A stretch of 64,000 bases of DNA from Massilia phosphatilytica (GCF_002968015.1 NZ_PUIP01000002.1:434001-498000); one strand, 5' to 3'. Shown: positions 39,139 through 48,835, numbered from the stretch's first letter. The notes: generated by a model not told the origin, from the sequence alone. Program-made: numbers and translations.

Positions 39139-40719
39139 ATGATGATCTCTACATCGCCATCGTTCCGGGCCCTCCCCTTCCTGCTGGCCGCGCTGTGCGC
39201 GCTGTCTGCGCCTGCGCGCGTGCACGCCGAGGACACGCCGCCCAAATGCACCTACGTCGAAGTCGCGAAGTTCCCTATCCGCTACGTCGGCCAGAGTCTG
39301 GCGCCCGCGGTCGACGGCACGATCAACGACACCCCGGCCACGATGCTGATCGACACGGGCTCCGACCAGACCCATATGACGATGAACGCCGCGACCCGGC
39401 GCGACCTGCACCTGTCCATGACGGGGCGGTACGTCGAAGGCATCGGCGGCCTGTCGCGCCTGTACGCGGTCAGGCTGAAGGATTTCGCGATCGGTCCGGC
39501 ACACGCCGGCCGCCGTCCCGAACTGACCGTGATCGGCAGCACCACGTTCACGCCGGCCTTCGACGCCATAGTCGGCGCCCCGTTCCTGCTGCAGGCGGAC
39601 CTGGAGCTCGACCTGCGCGCGAAGCAGATGAAATTCTACCGTCCGCTCGAATGCCGCAAGACGGAGCTGCTGCTGTGGAACGAAGACACCGTCGTGCTGC
39701 CGTTCGGACGCAACTACGGCAAGAGCCCGAACCCGCATTTCACGGTCGTCGTGAACGGCAAGGAGATGGACGCGCTGATCGACTCCGGCGCGCACCGCAG
39801 CTTCATGATGCTGGACGCCGCGAAGAAAGCCGGCATCGACGTCAATGGCCCGGGCGCCGTCCGCATGGGCGACTCCGGCGGGATCGGGTCGGACCGCGCG
39901 CCGCACTGGATCGCCCCGGTCAAAACGCTGCAGATCGGCCAGGAGACCATCAGCAACGTGGAACTGGGCATCATCGATTCGCAGGGTTCGCGCACGGCCG
40001 ACCTGTATCTCGGCCAGGATTTCCTGCGCACCCACCGCGTGCTGTTCGCGATGAGCCAGGAAAAGCTGTACATCGCCTACCTGGGCGGCGACGTGTTTAC
40101 GCGCGGCACGGGACTGGAACCCTGGATGCGCGCCGAGGCCGACGGCGGCAACGCGGACGCCCAGTACGCGCTGGCCCAGAAGTATGCGAACGGCCTCGGC
40201 GTTCCGCGCGATCCGCTCCAGGCCGGCGTCTGGCTTGACATGGCGGCGAACGGGGGCCAGCCGAACGCGAGCCTGCTGCGCGGCCGCCGGCAGATGCTGG
40301 CCGGGCAACTGGACACCGCCATCCCGCAATTGCGGCACGCGCTCGACCTGCTGCCGGCCGACCGTCTCGGCCCGTTATGGCTGTACATCGCGCGCGTGCG
40401 CCACGGCGAAGCCGGCCTGGCGCAGACCGAACTGGAAGCGGCGCTGAAACAGCAAAAGGAAGACGACTGGCCCGCGCCGATCGCCGACTTCTACCGCGGC
40501 AAGATCAACGCGGCGCGCCTGCTGGAAGAGGCGGGCAAGGACGCAAAGTTCGCGCACGCGCGCACGTGCATGTCCAATATGTACATGGCGGAATGGCATG
40601 ACGCACGCGGTGACGCGGCCGAAGCCAGCGCGCTCAAGGCCACGCTGCGGTCGAACTGCGCGCCCGCCCGGAAGCCGGCACCGGCCGGCGGCGCCGCGCC
40701 TGCCGGCGTCACGCCATGA
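39139..40719 (+). CDS. Exported double-retropepsin protein with Sel1-type repeats
   Basis: A 526-residue protein with a signal peptide (residues 1-31, ALCALSAPARVHA). It has two retroviral-type aspartic protease half-domains: the first with LIDTGSDQT (Asp72), the second with LIDSGAHRS (Asp215). LYLGQDFLRTHRVLF closes the second half. A Sel1-like helical repeat region follows (GGNADAQYALAQKYANGLGVPRDPLQAGVWLDMAANGG, near residues 335-375). Two D-[TS]-G halves in one chain could pair into a pepsin-like monomer. The substrate is unknown. Alternative starts at 39142 and 39073 were considered; the signal peptide supports 39139. The stop overlaps the next start. Confidence 0.72.
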   Translation: MMISTSPSFRALPFLLAALCALSAPARVHAEDTPPKCTYVEVAKFPIRYVGQSLAPAVDGTINDTPATMLIDTGSDQTHMTMNAATRRDLHLSMTGRYVEGIGGLSRLYAVRLKDFAIGPAHAGRRPELTVIGSTTFTPAFDAIVGAPFLLQADLELDLRAKQMKFYRPLECRKTELLLWNEDTVVLPFGRNYGKSPNPHFTVVVNGKEMDALIDSGAHRSFMMLDAAKKAGIDVNGPGAVRMGDSGGIGSDRAPHWIAPVKTLQIGQETISNVELGIIDSQGSRTADLYLGQDFLRTHRVLFAMSQEKLYIAYLGGDVFTRGTGLEPWMRAEADGGNADAQYALAQKYANGLGVPRDPLQAGVWLDMAANGGQPNASLLRGRRQMLAGQLDTAIPQLRHALDLLPADRLGPLWLYIARVRHGEAGLAQTELEAALKQQKEDDWPAPIADFYRGKINAARLLEEAGKDAKFAHARTCMSNMYMAEWHDARGDAAEASALKATLRSNCAPARKPAPAGGAAPAGVTP

Positions 40720-41204
40720 AGCTGATCGCCACCCGCCGCGGCCGCACGGATAAATACGACGACCTGCGTTGCCTGCGCCGCGACGGCAGCGCGACCGGCT
40801 GCGCGATGCCGCGCCAGGGCATCCTGCCGCATGACCTCGTGCATTACGTCGTCGAATCGACACTCGGCTGGCGCCACGCCTTCTACGGCATGATCGCGGC
40901 AGGCGCCGACATCGGTCCCGCGATGGAGCAGGCGCACGATCCGGGCAATACCGCACTTGCCGACCAGGCCATCCACGTCGAGGCGATCGTCGAGAGCCTG
41001 CAGGCGCAGCTGTGGAGCGGCACGTTCGACCCGGCGATGTTCGACGAAGGCGTGCGCACGGCGTGCACGGGACGCGGCCGCAGCGTACCGGCGCTGCCGG
41101 CGGACAGCGGCCGGCGCATGTTCGATGCGGTGCTGGCACTGGACGCGCGCTGGCAGCAAGTGCCCTGGTACGGCACGCTCGAGCTGGACCTGCCGGACCT
41201 GTAG
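40716..41204 (+). CDS. Conserved protein of unknown function, coupled to the protease
   Basis: A 162-residue soluble protein. It begins KLIATRRGRTDKYDDLRCLRRDGSATGCAMPRQGILPHDLVHYVVES and has no signal peptide or membrane helix. Two short conserved-looking stretches are visible: the RDGS turn and LPHDLVHYVVE, with two close histidines that could bind a metal. The ATG overlaps the stop of the aspartic protease gene (ATGA). I do not recognise a characterised family. Confidence 0.75.
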   Translation: MKLIATRRGRTDKYDDLRCLRRDGSATGCAMPRQGILPHDLVHYVVESTLGWRHAFYGMIAAGADIGPAMEQAHDPGNTALADQAIHVEAIVESLQAQLWSGTFDPAMFDEGVRTACTGRGRSVPALPADSGRRMFDAVLALDARWQQVPWYGTLELDLPDL

Positions 41205-41244
41205 GCGCGCAGCGGCGGCGGCGCCATCGCGCTACAATGACGCC

Positions 41245-41670
41245 ATGTTCACACCTTCTTCCAACGACGTCCGCCGCTTTTTCTGCGAGGCCCTGCGCAA
41301 GCGCCGCGCCGGCGAAATCCTGACCCCGATGGACGCCATCGCCGCCGACTGGATCGAGCAGCATCCGGAATACCACGACGAGCTGACGGACGCGGATGCG
41401 GCGGTGGCGCGCGACTATTCCGTCGAAGGCGGCAAGCCGAATCCGTTCCTGCACCTGTCGATGCATCTGTCGATCACGGAACAGGTGTCGATCGACCAGC
41501 CGCGCGGCATCCGCGCCGCCTACGAGGCGCTGGCCGCGCGCGTGGGCGAGCACGAGGCACACCACGGCATCATGGAATGCCTGGGCGAGATGATCTGGTC
41601 GGCGCAGCGCCACGGCACGCAGCCGGATACCGACGCGTACGTGGAGTGCGTGCGCAAGCGCGTGCGCTGA
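41245..41670 (+). CDS. DUF1841 family protein
   Basis: A 141-residue cytoplasmic protein of the DUF1841 family found in beta- and gammaproteobacteria. NPFLHLSMHLSITEQVSIDQPRGI and EHEAHHGIMECLGEMIW are the conserved, histidine-rich segments. Function is unknown; a metal site is possible. TACAAT 12 bases before the ATG may be a -10 or only chance, since the leader would be too short for a good ribosome site. It is the last gene before a terminator. Confidence 0.85.
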   Translation: MFTPSSNDVRRFFCEALRKRRAGEILTPMDAIAADWIEQHPEYHDELTDADAAVARDYSVEGGKPNPFLHLSMHLSITEQVSIDQPRGIRAAYEALAARVGEHEAHHGIMECLGEMIWSAQRHGTQPDTDAYVECVRKRVR

Positions 41671-41685
41671 ACCTTCGCATCAAAG

Positions 41686-41727
41686 AAAAATCCCTCGACC
41701 CGGCCATGCCGGTGCGAGGGATTTTTT
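41686..41727. terminator. Terminator shared by DUF1841 and cytochrome genes
   Basis: AAAAATCCCTCG pairs with CGAGGGATTTTTT around a GC-rich loop that can fold further (CCGGCCATGCCGG). Six T follow on the plus strand and five on the minus, so it can serve both convergent genes. Confidence 0.9.
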
Positions 41728-41749
41728 GTTTTACGATCCGAACGCCGGA

Positions 41750-42106
41750 TCAGCGCTTCGTGACGAGCGCCGCGGGCAGGCCTTGCAGATAGGCGGCGAT
41801 GTCGGCCATGTCGCGGTCGGACAACGGCTGGGCCATGCCGGCCATGATCGGGTTGCTGCGACCGTTGGCGGCTTTGGTGCCGCGCTTGTACGCGGTCAGC
41901 GCGTGCACGAGGTAGTCGGCATGCTGGCCGGCCAGCTTCGGATAGCTGGGATCGATCGGGGTCTTGTAGTCGGCGCCGTGGCAGGACGCGCAGTTGTATT
42001 TCTTCGCCAGCTCGGCGCCGTTGGCGGCATTGCCCGCGGCCAGCGCCTGGCCGGACAAGACCAGCGAGGCGGCGCCCAGGGTCAGCGCGACGATCAGTTT
42101 GTTCAT
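41750..42106 (-). CDS. Cytochrome c, class I single-haem, periplasmic
   Basis: A 118-residue protein with a signal peptide ending near residue 23 (GQALA). The haem-binding motif is YNCASCHGAD near residues 37-46. A methionine ligand is likely from NPIMAGMAQPLSDRDMADIAAYL. It resembles the small c4/c5-like electron carriers. Ten bases downstream of a second cytochrome c, it probably shares its transcript. Confidence 0.9.
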   Translation of the reverse strand: MNKLIVALTLGAASLVLSGQALAAGNAANGAELAKKYNCASCHGADYKTPIDPSYPKLAGQHADYLVHALTAYKRGTKAANGRSNPIMAGMAQPLSDRDMADIAAYLQGLPAALVTKR

Positions 42107-42116
42107 GGCGCGCTCC

Positions 42117-42455
42117 TTACTTGGACGGGGTCTGTTGCGAATAATAGGCGGCGATGTCGGCGATGTCCTGGTCGGACAGGCTGGCCGCGATACCACGCAT
42201 GGACGGGTGGTTGCGGTCGCCTTTTTTATATGCCTGCAGCGCGGCTTCGATGTACTTGGCCGACTGTCCGCCGATCTTCGGTACGCGATAGACTTCGGGG
42301 AACGTGCCCTTGTACTCGGGGATGCCGTGGCAACCGATACACTGTTCGATCTTGTTGGGTGCTGCCTTCGGATTGCCGACGATGTCGGCTGCGCCGGCCG
42401 TGCCGGCCATCGAGGCGCCGGCGGCAAGCACGAGTAAAGCTGTTGAAATTTTCAT
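42117..42455 (-). CDS. Cytochrome c, class I single-haem, periplasmic
   Basis: A 112-residue paralogue of the downstream cytochrome. Signal peptide 1-22. Haem motif EQCIGCHGIPEYKG. The same C-terminal pattern is present (HPSMRGIAASLSDQDIADIAAYY). The pair may form a diheme-like team for electron transfer to a terminal oxidase; this is inference. It is divergent from the moxR gene. Confidence 0.9.
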   Translation of the reverse strand: MKISTALLVLAAGASMAGTAGAADIVGNPKAAPNKIEQCIGCHGIPEYKGTFPEVYRVPKIGGQSAKYIEAALQAYKKGDRNHPSMRGIAASLSDQDIADIAAYYSQQTPSK

Positions 42456-42684
42456 GGATGACCTATCGTTGGGTTGAATCGATAGGGCGCCTTGCGACCC
42501 GTGCGGCGGCAGCAGGTTTTCTAGACCCCCGGTACTGCAACTGCAATGGCATTTTTGCCACGATCCAATCGATTCTATCCGAAGAATATAGTCGAGTCCA
42601 TTGGGCAGCGCAGCATGGACGCCCTGCCCGCCGCGGCGTTCTGGCATATACTCGTCGGCATCTCCCTAGCACTGAGTCAGGCCC

Positions 42685-43539
42685 ATGCACGCACCCCGAC
42701 GCTTCGAAGGCAGCGACAACTACGTCGCCACCGCCGACCTGAAACTGGCGGTCAACGCCGCCCTCACCCTGGCCCGCCCCCTGCTGATCAAGGGCGAACC
42801 CGGCACCGGCAAGACGATGCTGGCCGAAGAGGTCGCGGCCGCGCTCGACATGCCCCTGCTGCAGTGGCACATCAAGTCCACGACGAAGGCCCAGCAGGGC
42901 CTGTACGAATACGACGCCGTCTCGCGCCTGCGCGATTCGCAGCTGGGCGACGAGCGCGTGCGCGACATCCACAACTACATCGTCAAGGGCGTGCTGTGGC
43001 AGGCGTTCACGGCGCCCGAGCCGGTCGTGCTGCTGATCGACGAGATCGACAAGGCCGACATCGAATTCCCCAACGACCTGCTGCGCGAACTGGACCGCAT
43101 GGAGTTCTACGTGTACGAGACGCGCGAGATGGTCGTGGCGAAGCACCGCCCACTCGTCATCATCACGTCGAACAACGAGAAGGACTTGCCGGACGCGTTC
43201 CTGCGCCGCTGCTTCTTCCATTACATCAAATTCCCCGACCGCGACACGATGGCGGACATCGTCAAGGTCCACTACCCGACCCTGAAGGCCGACCTGCTGT
43301 CCGCGGCGCTGCAGAGTTTTTATGAACTGCGCGACGTGCCCGGCCTGAAGAAAAAGCCGTCGACGTCGGAATTCCTCGACTGGCTGAAGCTGCTGCTGGC
43401 CGAGGACATCCCGGCCGAGATCCTGCGCAGTCAGGACGGCAAGACGATCGTGCCGCCGCTGGCCGGCGCGCTGCTGAAGAACGAACAGGACGTGAGCCTG
43501 TTCGAGCGCCTGGTGGCGATGGCGAGGCACAACCGATGA
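42685..43539 (+). CDS. MoxR-type AAA+ ATPase
   Basis: A 284-residue ATPase. Walker A is GEPGTGKT at residues 37-44 and Walker B VVLLIDEIDKADIEFPN near 113. Sensor-1 is ITSNNEKDLPDAFLRRCFFHYI. MoxR proteins act as chaperones for assembly of protein complexes, usually with a vWA partner. Here the vWA gene follows after one intervening acetyltransferase, and the three genes are closely spaced. Stop and next start overlap. Confidence 0.92.
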   Translation: MHAPRRFEGSDNYVATADLKLAVNAALTLARPLLIKGEPGTGKTMLAEEVAAALDMPLLQWHIKSTTKAQQGLYEYDAVSRLRDSQLGDERVRDIHNYIVKGVLWQAFTAPEPVVLLIDEIDKADIEFPNDLLRELDRMEFYVYETREMVVAKHRPLVIITSNNEKDLPDAFLRRCFFHYIKFPDRDTMADIVKVHYPTLKADLLSAALQSFYELRDVPGLKKKPSTSEFLDWLKLLLAEDIPAEILRSQDGKTIVPPLAGALLKNEQDVSLFERLVAMARHNR

Positions 43540-44123
43540 TCCACGTCGATCCCGTCACCCTCGAATTCAACGGCGTGCGCCTGGAGCCGCTCGGGCTGCA
43601 CCACCTGGACGGCCTGCGCGCGGCAGCCGCCGACGGCGAACTGTGGAACCTGCGCATCACGTCCGTGCCGGAACCGCAGGACACCGAAGCCTACATCCGC
43701 ACGGCGCTGGAGATGGGCAACCGCGTCGCCTTCGCCGTCGTCGACGCTTCCAGCGATACCGTGATCGGCACGACCAGCTACCACGACATCATGCCCGCGA
43801 TCGACCGCGTGGAGATCGGCTACACGTGGTATGCGAAGAGCCGCCAGCGCAGCCACGTGAACACGAGCTGCAAGCTCCTGCTGCTGTCGCACGCGTTCGA
43901 CACGCTGGGCTGCGCCGTCGTCGGCCTGCGCACCGACAATTTTAATTACGCCTCGCAGGCCGCCATCGAGCGCCTCGGTGCGAAGAAGGATGGCGTGCTG
44001 CGCCACCACGCGCAGCGCCGCGATGGGACTGTCCGCGATACAGTCATGTACAGCATCGTGCGCGGCGAGTGGCACGAGATCAAGTCGCACCTGCATTATC
44101 GCCTCGCGCGCCACGCGGAGTAA
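43536..44123 (+). CDS. GNAT family acetyltransferase (RimJ/RimL-like)
   Basis: A 195-residue N-acetyltransferase. It has the GNAT strand-helix pattern: RVAFAVVDASSDTVIGTTSYHDI, then RVEIGYTWYAKSRQRSHVNTSCKLLLLSHAF and the acetyl-CoA loop region around NFNYASQAAIERLGAKKDGVLR. Acts on an unknown amine. It sits between moxR and its vWA gene with overlap to moxR, an unusual insertion, although the pairing may be conserved in this bacterial group. Confidence 0.88.
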   Translation: MIHVDPVTLEFNGVRLEPLGLHHLDGLRAAAADGELWNLRITSVPEPQDTEAYIRTALEMGNRVAFAVVDASSDTVIGTTSYHDIMPAIDRVEIGYTWYAKSRQRSHVNTSCKLLLLSHAFDTLGCAVVGLRTDNFNYASQAAIERLGAKKDGVLRHHAQRRDGTVRDTVMYSIVRGEWHEIKSHLHYRLARHAE

Positions 44124-44135
44124 CAGGGGCGCGCG

Positions 44136-45305
44136 ATGCTGATCGACTTCTTCTTCACCCTGCGCGACGCGAAGGTCCCCGTCACGATCAAGGAATTCCT
44201 CACGCTGCTGGAAGCGCTGCAGAAGCAGGTGATCGCGCCGTCGCTCGACGCGTTTTATTATCTCGCGCGCCTGACGCTGGTGAAGGACGAAGCCCATTTC
44301 GACAAGTTCGACCGCGCATTCGGCGCCTTCTTCAAAGGAATCGAGACGGTGTTCGATGCGAAGGCCGACATCCCGCTCGACTGGCTGATCAAGCGCCTTG
44401 AACGCGAGCTGACGCCCGAGCAGAAGGCGGAGTTGCAGAAGCTGGGCTACGACAAGCTGATGGACCGTTTGCAGGAACTGCTGAAGGAACAGAAGGAGCG
44501 GCACGAAGGCGGCAACAAGTGGATCGGCACGGGAGGCACCTCCCCGTTCGGCAACGGCGGCACCAATCCCGAAGGCATCCGCATCGGCGGCAAAGGGGGT
44601 AATCGCAGCGCCGTGAAAGTGTGGGACCAGCGCACCTACCGCGACTACGACAGCGAGCGCGAACTGGGCATCCGCAACATCAAGGTCGCGCTGCGCCGCC
44701 TGCGCCGCTTCGCGCGCCAGGGCGCGCCCGACGAACTGGCGCTGGACGAGACGATCCGCTCGACCGCCAACAACGCGGGGTGGCTCGACATCAAGATGCA
44801 GCCGGAGCGGCGCAACCGCATCAAGGTGCTGATGCTGCTGGACGTGGGCGGCACGATGGACGACCACATCGAGCGCACGGAAGAACTGTTCTCGGCCGCG
44901 AAGGCCGAGTTCAAGCACATGGAGTTCTACTATTTCCACAACTGCGTCTACGACCACCTGTGGAAGAACAACCGCCGCCGCCACGCCGAGCGCTTCCCGA
45001 CGTGGGACGTATTGCGCACCTACCCGCCCGACACGCGCCTGATCTTCGTTGGCGACGCGACGATGAGCCCTTACGAGATCCTCGCGCCGGGCGGCTCCGT
45101 CGAATACGCCAACGAGGAAGCCGGCGCCGAATGGCTGGCGCGGTTCTGCCACGCGTTTCCGAAATTCGCGTGGCTGAATCCGGAACCCGAGCATCTGTGG
45201 CAGTACCGGCAGTCGATCGCCGTCATCCGGCAGATCATGGGCAACCGCATGTTCCCCGTGACGATCGACGGCCTCGAACGGGCGATGCGCCTGCTCAGCA
45301 AGTAA
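44136..45305 (+). CDS. CoxE-like von Willebrand factor A protein
   Basis: A 389-residue protein with a vWA/CoxE C-terminal domain. The N-terminal half is a helical region (LIDFFFTLRDAKVPVTIKEFLTLLEAL), then a Gly-rich linker (GGTSPFGNGGTNPEGIRIGGKGG). The MIDAS-like loop is LLDVGGTMDD at residues 234-243, Asp236 being the metal Asp. It departs from the canonical D-x-S-x-S by having Gly and Thr at the serine positions. Works with the MoxR ATPase in assembling or maturing an unidentified partner. Confidence 0.88.
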   Translation: MLIDFFFTLRDAKVPVTIKEFLTLLEALQKQVIAPSLDAFYYLARLTLVKDEAHFDKFDRAFGAFFKGIETVFDAKADIPLDWLIKRLERELTPEQKAELQKLGYDKLMDRLQELLKEQKERHEGGNKWIGTGGTSPFGNGGTNPEGIRIGGKGGNRSAVKVWDQRTYRDYDSERELGIRNIKVALRRLRRFARQGAPDELALDETIRSTANNAGWLDIKMQPERRNRIKVLMLLDVGGTMDDHIERTEELFSAAKAEFKHMEFYYFHNCVYDHLWKNNRRRHAERFPTWDVLRTYPPDTRLIFVGDATMSPYEILAPGGSVEYANEEAGAEWLARFCHAFPKFAWLNPEPEHLWQYRQSIAVIRQIMGNRMFPVTIDGLERAMRLLSK

Positions 45306-45308
45306 CGG

Positions 45309-45899
45309 TCAGCGTGTCCGTGCCGCCGCGCGCACGATCAGCAAACCGATGATGTCGATCCACAGGTGCACGAGCACCGCCGCGATCCAGCCGACGTACT
45401 GGTAGATCAGGCCCAGCGCGACGCTGCCGCCGAACACGCCCGCCGCCTGCGCCAGCGTGGCGAAGTCGAGCCGGCGGAAGCGGTACGCGGGCGTGTGCGT
45501 GACGACGAAGATCAGCGACGTGATCCAGATGCCCAGCAGCGGCTGCAGCGCGGCGCGGAACAGCGTCTCTTCGCCGATGGCGGCGGCCAGCGCGATCCAC
45601 AGCGGATTCAGGCCACGCAGGTCGAGGCGCGCATAGCTCGCGATCGTGTCGGTGGTCGACTTCGCCCGCGCCGTCAGGCGGAACATGATGTACGAGCCCA
45701 CGGCGGCGAGCAGCGCCAGGCCCTGCCCGATCAGCAGCTGCCACATCGGCGCGATGGGGCCGCCGAACGCCGCCAGCGGATCGCGCTGGCCGAACCAGAT
45801 GATGGGTGTAGCCAGCAGGCAGAACATCAGGCACGTGAGCACCTGGGCCGTCAGGCGGATCGGGGGGCGTGCAGCCAGCGCGGGGATCGATTGGGTCAT
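45309..45899 (-). CDS. CPBP family intramembrane metalloprotease-like protein
   Basis: A 196-residue multi-pass protein. The family motif EETLFRAALQP carries the glutamates and arginine, and the second motif FVVTHT has the histidine. The third motif near the C-terminus has WIDIIG. Family members process or bind membrane substrates; exact function unknown. Start taken at 45899 (MTQSIPAL). It is convergent with the vWA gene with only three bases between stops. Confidence 0.85.
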   Translation of the reverse strand: MTQSIPALAARPPIRLTAQVLTCLMFCLLATPIIWFGQRDPLAAFGGPIAPMWQLLIGQGLALLAAVGSYIMFRLTARAKSTTDTIASYARLDLRGLNPLWIALAAAIGEETLFRAALQPLLGIWITSLIFVVTHTPAYRFRRLDFATLAQAAGVFGGSVALGLIYQYVGWIAAVLVHLWIDIIGLLIVRAAARTR

Positions 45900-45998
45900 G
45901 CGGCATTCTACCTTCCGCAATTCCTACATGTAATCGTGCGCACATATCCCTCTTGTAGAATCGGCCGCACGTCGTAACATTTTGACAAAGGAGCGGGC

Positions 45999-47189
45999 AT
46001 GCCGGAATTCCTGTCTATCCTGGCGAGCCTCGCCTGGCCCTTCGCGATCACGCTGGCCTGGCTGGTCGGCGAATTCGGGCAGCGCTGGACGGGCCTGCCC
46101 CGCATCAGCTTCTATGGCCTCGTCGGCTTCATCCTGGCCGCGCCGCAGCTGGGCGTGCTGCCGCGGCCCGAGACCGGCACGGCGCTGCTGCTGGCCGACG
46201 TCGCGTTCGGGCTGGTCCTGTTCGAACTGGGCTACCGCATCAACCTGCGCTGGCTGATCACGAATCCGTGGATCGGCGTGACCGGCCTGTTCGAAGCGGG
46301 CCTCACGTTCGCCGGCGTCTATCTCGTCGCGCATGTCTTCGGCGCGCCGCTGATCGACCGGCTGATGCTCGCCTCGCTGTCGATGGCGACATCGCCGGCG
46401 ACCGTCGTCCGCGTGATCAACGAACAGAAAAGCTCGGGCCAGGTGACGGAACGGGCGCTGCACCTGTGCGCGCTGAACTGCGTGCTGGCCGTGTTCGCGT
46501 TCAACGCCACCGTCGGGCTGTGGATCTTCCGCACGTTCGAAGACGTCGGCGACGCGCTGTGGAACAGCCTCGTCGTGCTGGGCGTCTCGGCATTCACGGG
46601 CGCCGTGTTCGGCCTCGTCGTGCCCGGCATCCTGCGCCTGCTGGGCAAGCTGGCGCAAGATGCCACCGTCGCCTTCGCGCTGGCCGTGATCCTGCTCGTG
46701 GCGATCACGTATGCCCTGGGCCTGTCGCCCGTCGTCGCGGCGCTCGCGTTCGGGCTGATGGCGCGCCACCGGCGCGTCGCGTTCAGCCAGGCGCAACGCA
46801 ATTTCGGCGCGCTGGGCGAGCTGCTCACCGTCGTGCTGTTCGTGTTCGCCGCGTCCACGCTCGACTGGCGCCGCGTGTGGGCCGGCGCGGCGCTCGCCAT
46901 CGCGCTCGTGCTCGTGCGCCTGCTCGCCAAGACGGCCGGCGTGACGGCCTTCGCCCACCTGTCCGGCATCTCGTGGCGCAAGGGTGCGCTGACGGGCATC
47001 GCGCTGACGCCGTTGTCCGTGTTCGTGATCCTGCTGATCGAGCATGCACGCCACGCGGGCGTGCAAGTCGTCGAGGAATTGCGCGCCGTGGCCGCCGTGA
47101 CGATGCTGCTCGAAGTGTTCGGTCCCATCATCCTGCAGCGCGCCCTCGTGTGGGCGCGCGAAGCGCCGGAGGTCAACCATGCCGCTTGA
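45999..47189 (+). CDS. CPA2-type cation/proton antiporter
   Basis: A 396-residue integral membrane protein with about 11-12 helices. It lacks a large C-terminal domain and matches the Na+/H+ exchanger CPA2 fold ([21 protein letters not shown] has the conserved discontinuous-helix motif region). AAGGAG lies before the ATG, and TAGAAT at 45956-45961 may be the -10. The stop lies 11 bases past the start of the next gene. Confidence 0.85.
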   Translation: MPEFLSILASLAWPFAITLAWLVGEFGQRWTGLPRISFYGLVGFILAAPQLGVLPRPETGTALLLADVAFGLVLFELGYRINLRWLITNPWIGVTGLFEAGLTFAGVYLVAHVFGAPLIDRLMLASLSMATSPATVVRVINEQKSSGQVTERALHLCALNCVLAVFAFNATVGLWIFRTFEDVGDALWNSLVVLGVSAFTGAVFGLVVPGILRLLGKLAQDATVAFALAVILLVAITYALGLSPVVAALAFGLMARHRRVAFSQAQRNFGALGELLTVVLFVFAASTLDWRRVWAGAALAIALVLVRLLAKTAGVTAFAHLSGISWRKGALTGIALTPLSVFVILLIEHARHAGVQVVEELRAVAAVTMLLEVFGPIILQRALVWAREAPEVNHAA

Positions 47190-48297
47190 GCCGTTCGCCA
47201 CCTCGCAACCGCTGACGTTCGGCGTCGAGCTGGAACTGCAGCTCGTCAGCCTGTCCGACTTCGACCTCACGCCGGCCAGCCCGGACCTGATGCACCTCCT
47301 GAAGCGCAAGCCGTTTCCCGGCAACGTCACGCCCGAGATCACGGAGAGCATGATCGAGATAAATTCGAGCGTGCAGACGAACTACCGCACGCTGCTGGCC
47401 GAGCTGCTGGAGATCCGCGACACCCTCGTCGCCGCCAGCGACGTGCTGAACATCGGCATCGCCGGCGGCGGCACGCATCCGTTCCAGCACTGGTCCGAGC
47501 AGCGCATCTCGGCCAAGCCGCGCTACCAGGAATTGTCGGCGCTGTACGGCTACCTGGCCAAGCAGTTCACCGTGTTCGGCCAGCACGTGCACATCGGCTG
47601 CGCCAGCGGCGACGACGCGCTGTTCCTGCTGCACGCGCTGTCGCGCTACATCCCGCATTTCATCGCCTTGTCCGCGTCGTCGCCGTTCGTGCAGGGTCAC
47701 GACAGCGGCTTCGATTCGGCGCGCCTGAATTCCGTCTCGGCGTTCCCGCTCAGCGGCCGCGCGCCGTTCACGCTCAGCTGGGCCGACTTCGCCGACGTCT
47801 ATTTCGCCAAGATGGAGCGCACGCGCATCATCAGGAGCATGAAGGATTTTTACTGGGACCTGCGGCCGAAACCGGAATACGGCACGATCGAACTGCGCGT
47901 GTGCGACACGCCGCTGACGGTCGAACGGGCCGCCGCGCTCGCGGCCTACCTGCAGGCGCTGTGCCGCCACCTGCTAGAACGGAAGGAAGCGCCGCCGCTG
48001 GAAGACGACTACCTCGTCTACAACTACAACCGCTTCCAGGCCAGCCGCTTCGGCCTCGACGGCGTGATCACGCATCCGAAGACGTACGAGCAAATCCCGC
48101 TGCGCGACGACATCATCGCGACACTGGACCTGATGGAACCGCATGCGCAGGCGCTGGGCAGCCTGGACGCGCTGCTGCACCTGGCCGCGACGGCCAGCGA
48201 CGGCGGCGACGCGGGCTTCCTGCGCGGGCAGTACGAGCGCCAGGGCAGTCCCGAGGGGATGGTGGACGCGGCGATCCGGCGCTTCCGCGGCCGCTGA
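47179..48297 (+). CDS. ybdK: YbdK-type carboxylate-amine ligase (GCS2 family)
   Basis: A 372-residue glutamate-cysteine ligase-like enzyme. [12 protein letters not shown] is the conserved start of the ATP-dependent ligase. [20 protein letters not shown] and [22 protein letters not shown] complete the active site. The E. coli homologue has weak gamma-glutamylcysteine synthetase activity. Its start lies inside the antiporter gene by 11 bases, so the two are translated together. Confidence 0.92.
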   Translation: MPLEPFATSQPLTFGVELELQLVSLSDFDLTPASPDLMHLLKRKPFPGNVTPEITESMIEINSSVQTNYRTLLAELLEIRDTLVAASDVLNIGIAGGGTHPFQHWSEQRISAKPRYQELSALYGYLAKQFTVFGQHVHIGCASGDDALFLLHALSRYIPHFIALSASSPFVQGHDSGFDSARLNSVSAFPLSGRAPFTLSWADFADVYFAKMERTRIIRSMKDFYWDLRPKPEYGTIELRVCDTPLTVERAAALAAYLQALCRHLLERKEAPPLEDDYLVYNYNRFQASRFGLDGVITHPKTYEQIPLRDDIIATLDLMEPHAQALGSLDALLHLAATASDGGDAGFLRGQYERQGSPEGMVDAAIRRFRGR

Positions 48298-48388
48298 AAA
48301 ATTTTTTTGCCCGTGTCGATCCGGCGGTCGCCCGTTCGTCGTAGGATCAGAGGGATGTCCTCTGCCACCCACGCTCTGGAGACCGATC

Positions 48389-48835
48389 ATGTCCACGAAT
48401 ACCGTCGAATTTCACCGCATCCTGAAATCCACCGCCGACCGCGTGTACCGCGCCTTCGTCACGCCGGCCGCCGTCGCCAAATGGCTGCCGCCGCACGGCT
48501 TCACCTGCACCGTGCACGAGCAGGACGCCCGCGTCGGCGGGCGCTACAAGATGTCGTTCACGAATTTCACGACGGGCGGGGGCCACTCGTTCGGCGGCGA
48601 ATACCTGGAACTGGAACCGGGCAAGCGCCTCGTCTACACGGCCGAATTCAACGATCCCAACCTGCCCGGCCGCATGCAGACGACCGTGGAACTGCGCGAC
48701 GTGTTCTGCGGCGTGGAAGTGAAGATCAAGCAGGAAGGCATTCCGGCCGCGATTCCCGCCGAGATGTGCTATCTCGGCTGGCAGGAATCGCTGCAGCTCC
48801 TCACGCAACTCGTCGAGCCCGAGATCAAGGAGTAA
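48389..48835 (+). CDS. SRPBCC (AHSA1-like) domain protein
   Basis: A 148-residue START-like protein. FHRILKSTADRVYRAFVTPAAVAKWLPPHGFT and the glycine-rich GGRYKMSFTNF mark the AHSA1/ligand-binding fold, a hydrophobic-cavity protein with various roles. [17 protein letters not shown] at the end is the last helix. Translation start at 48389 fits GGAG about eight bases upstream. Convergent with a two-gene ABM/NIPSNAP operon; the ends overlap by 11 bases. Confidence 0.88.
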   Translation: MSTNTVEFHRILKSTADRVYRAFVTPAAVAKWLPPHGFTCTVHEQDARVGGRYKMSFTNFTTGGGHSFGGEYLELEPGKRLVYTAEFNDPNLPGRMQTTVELRDVFCGVEVKIKQEGIPAAIPAEMCYLGWQESLQLLTQLVEPEIKE

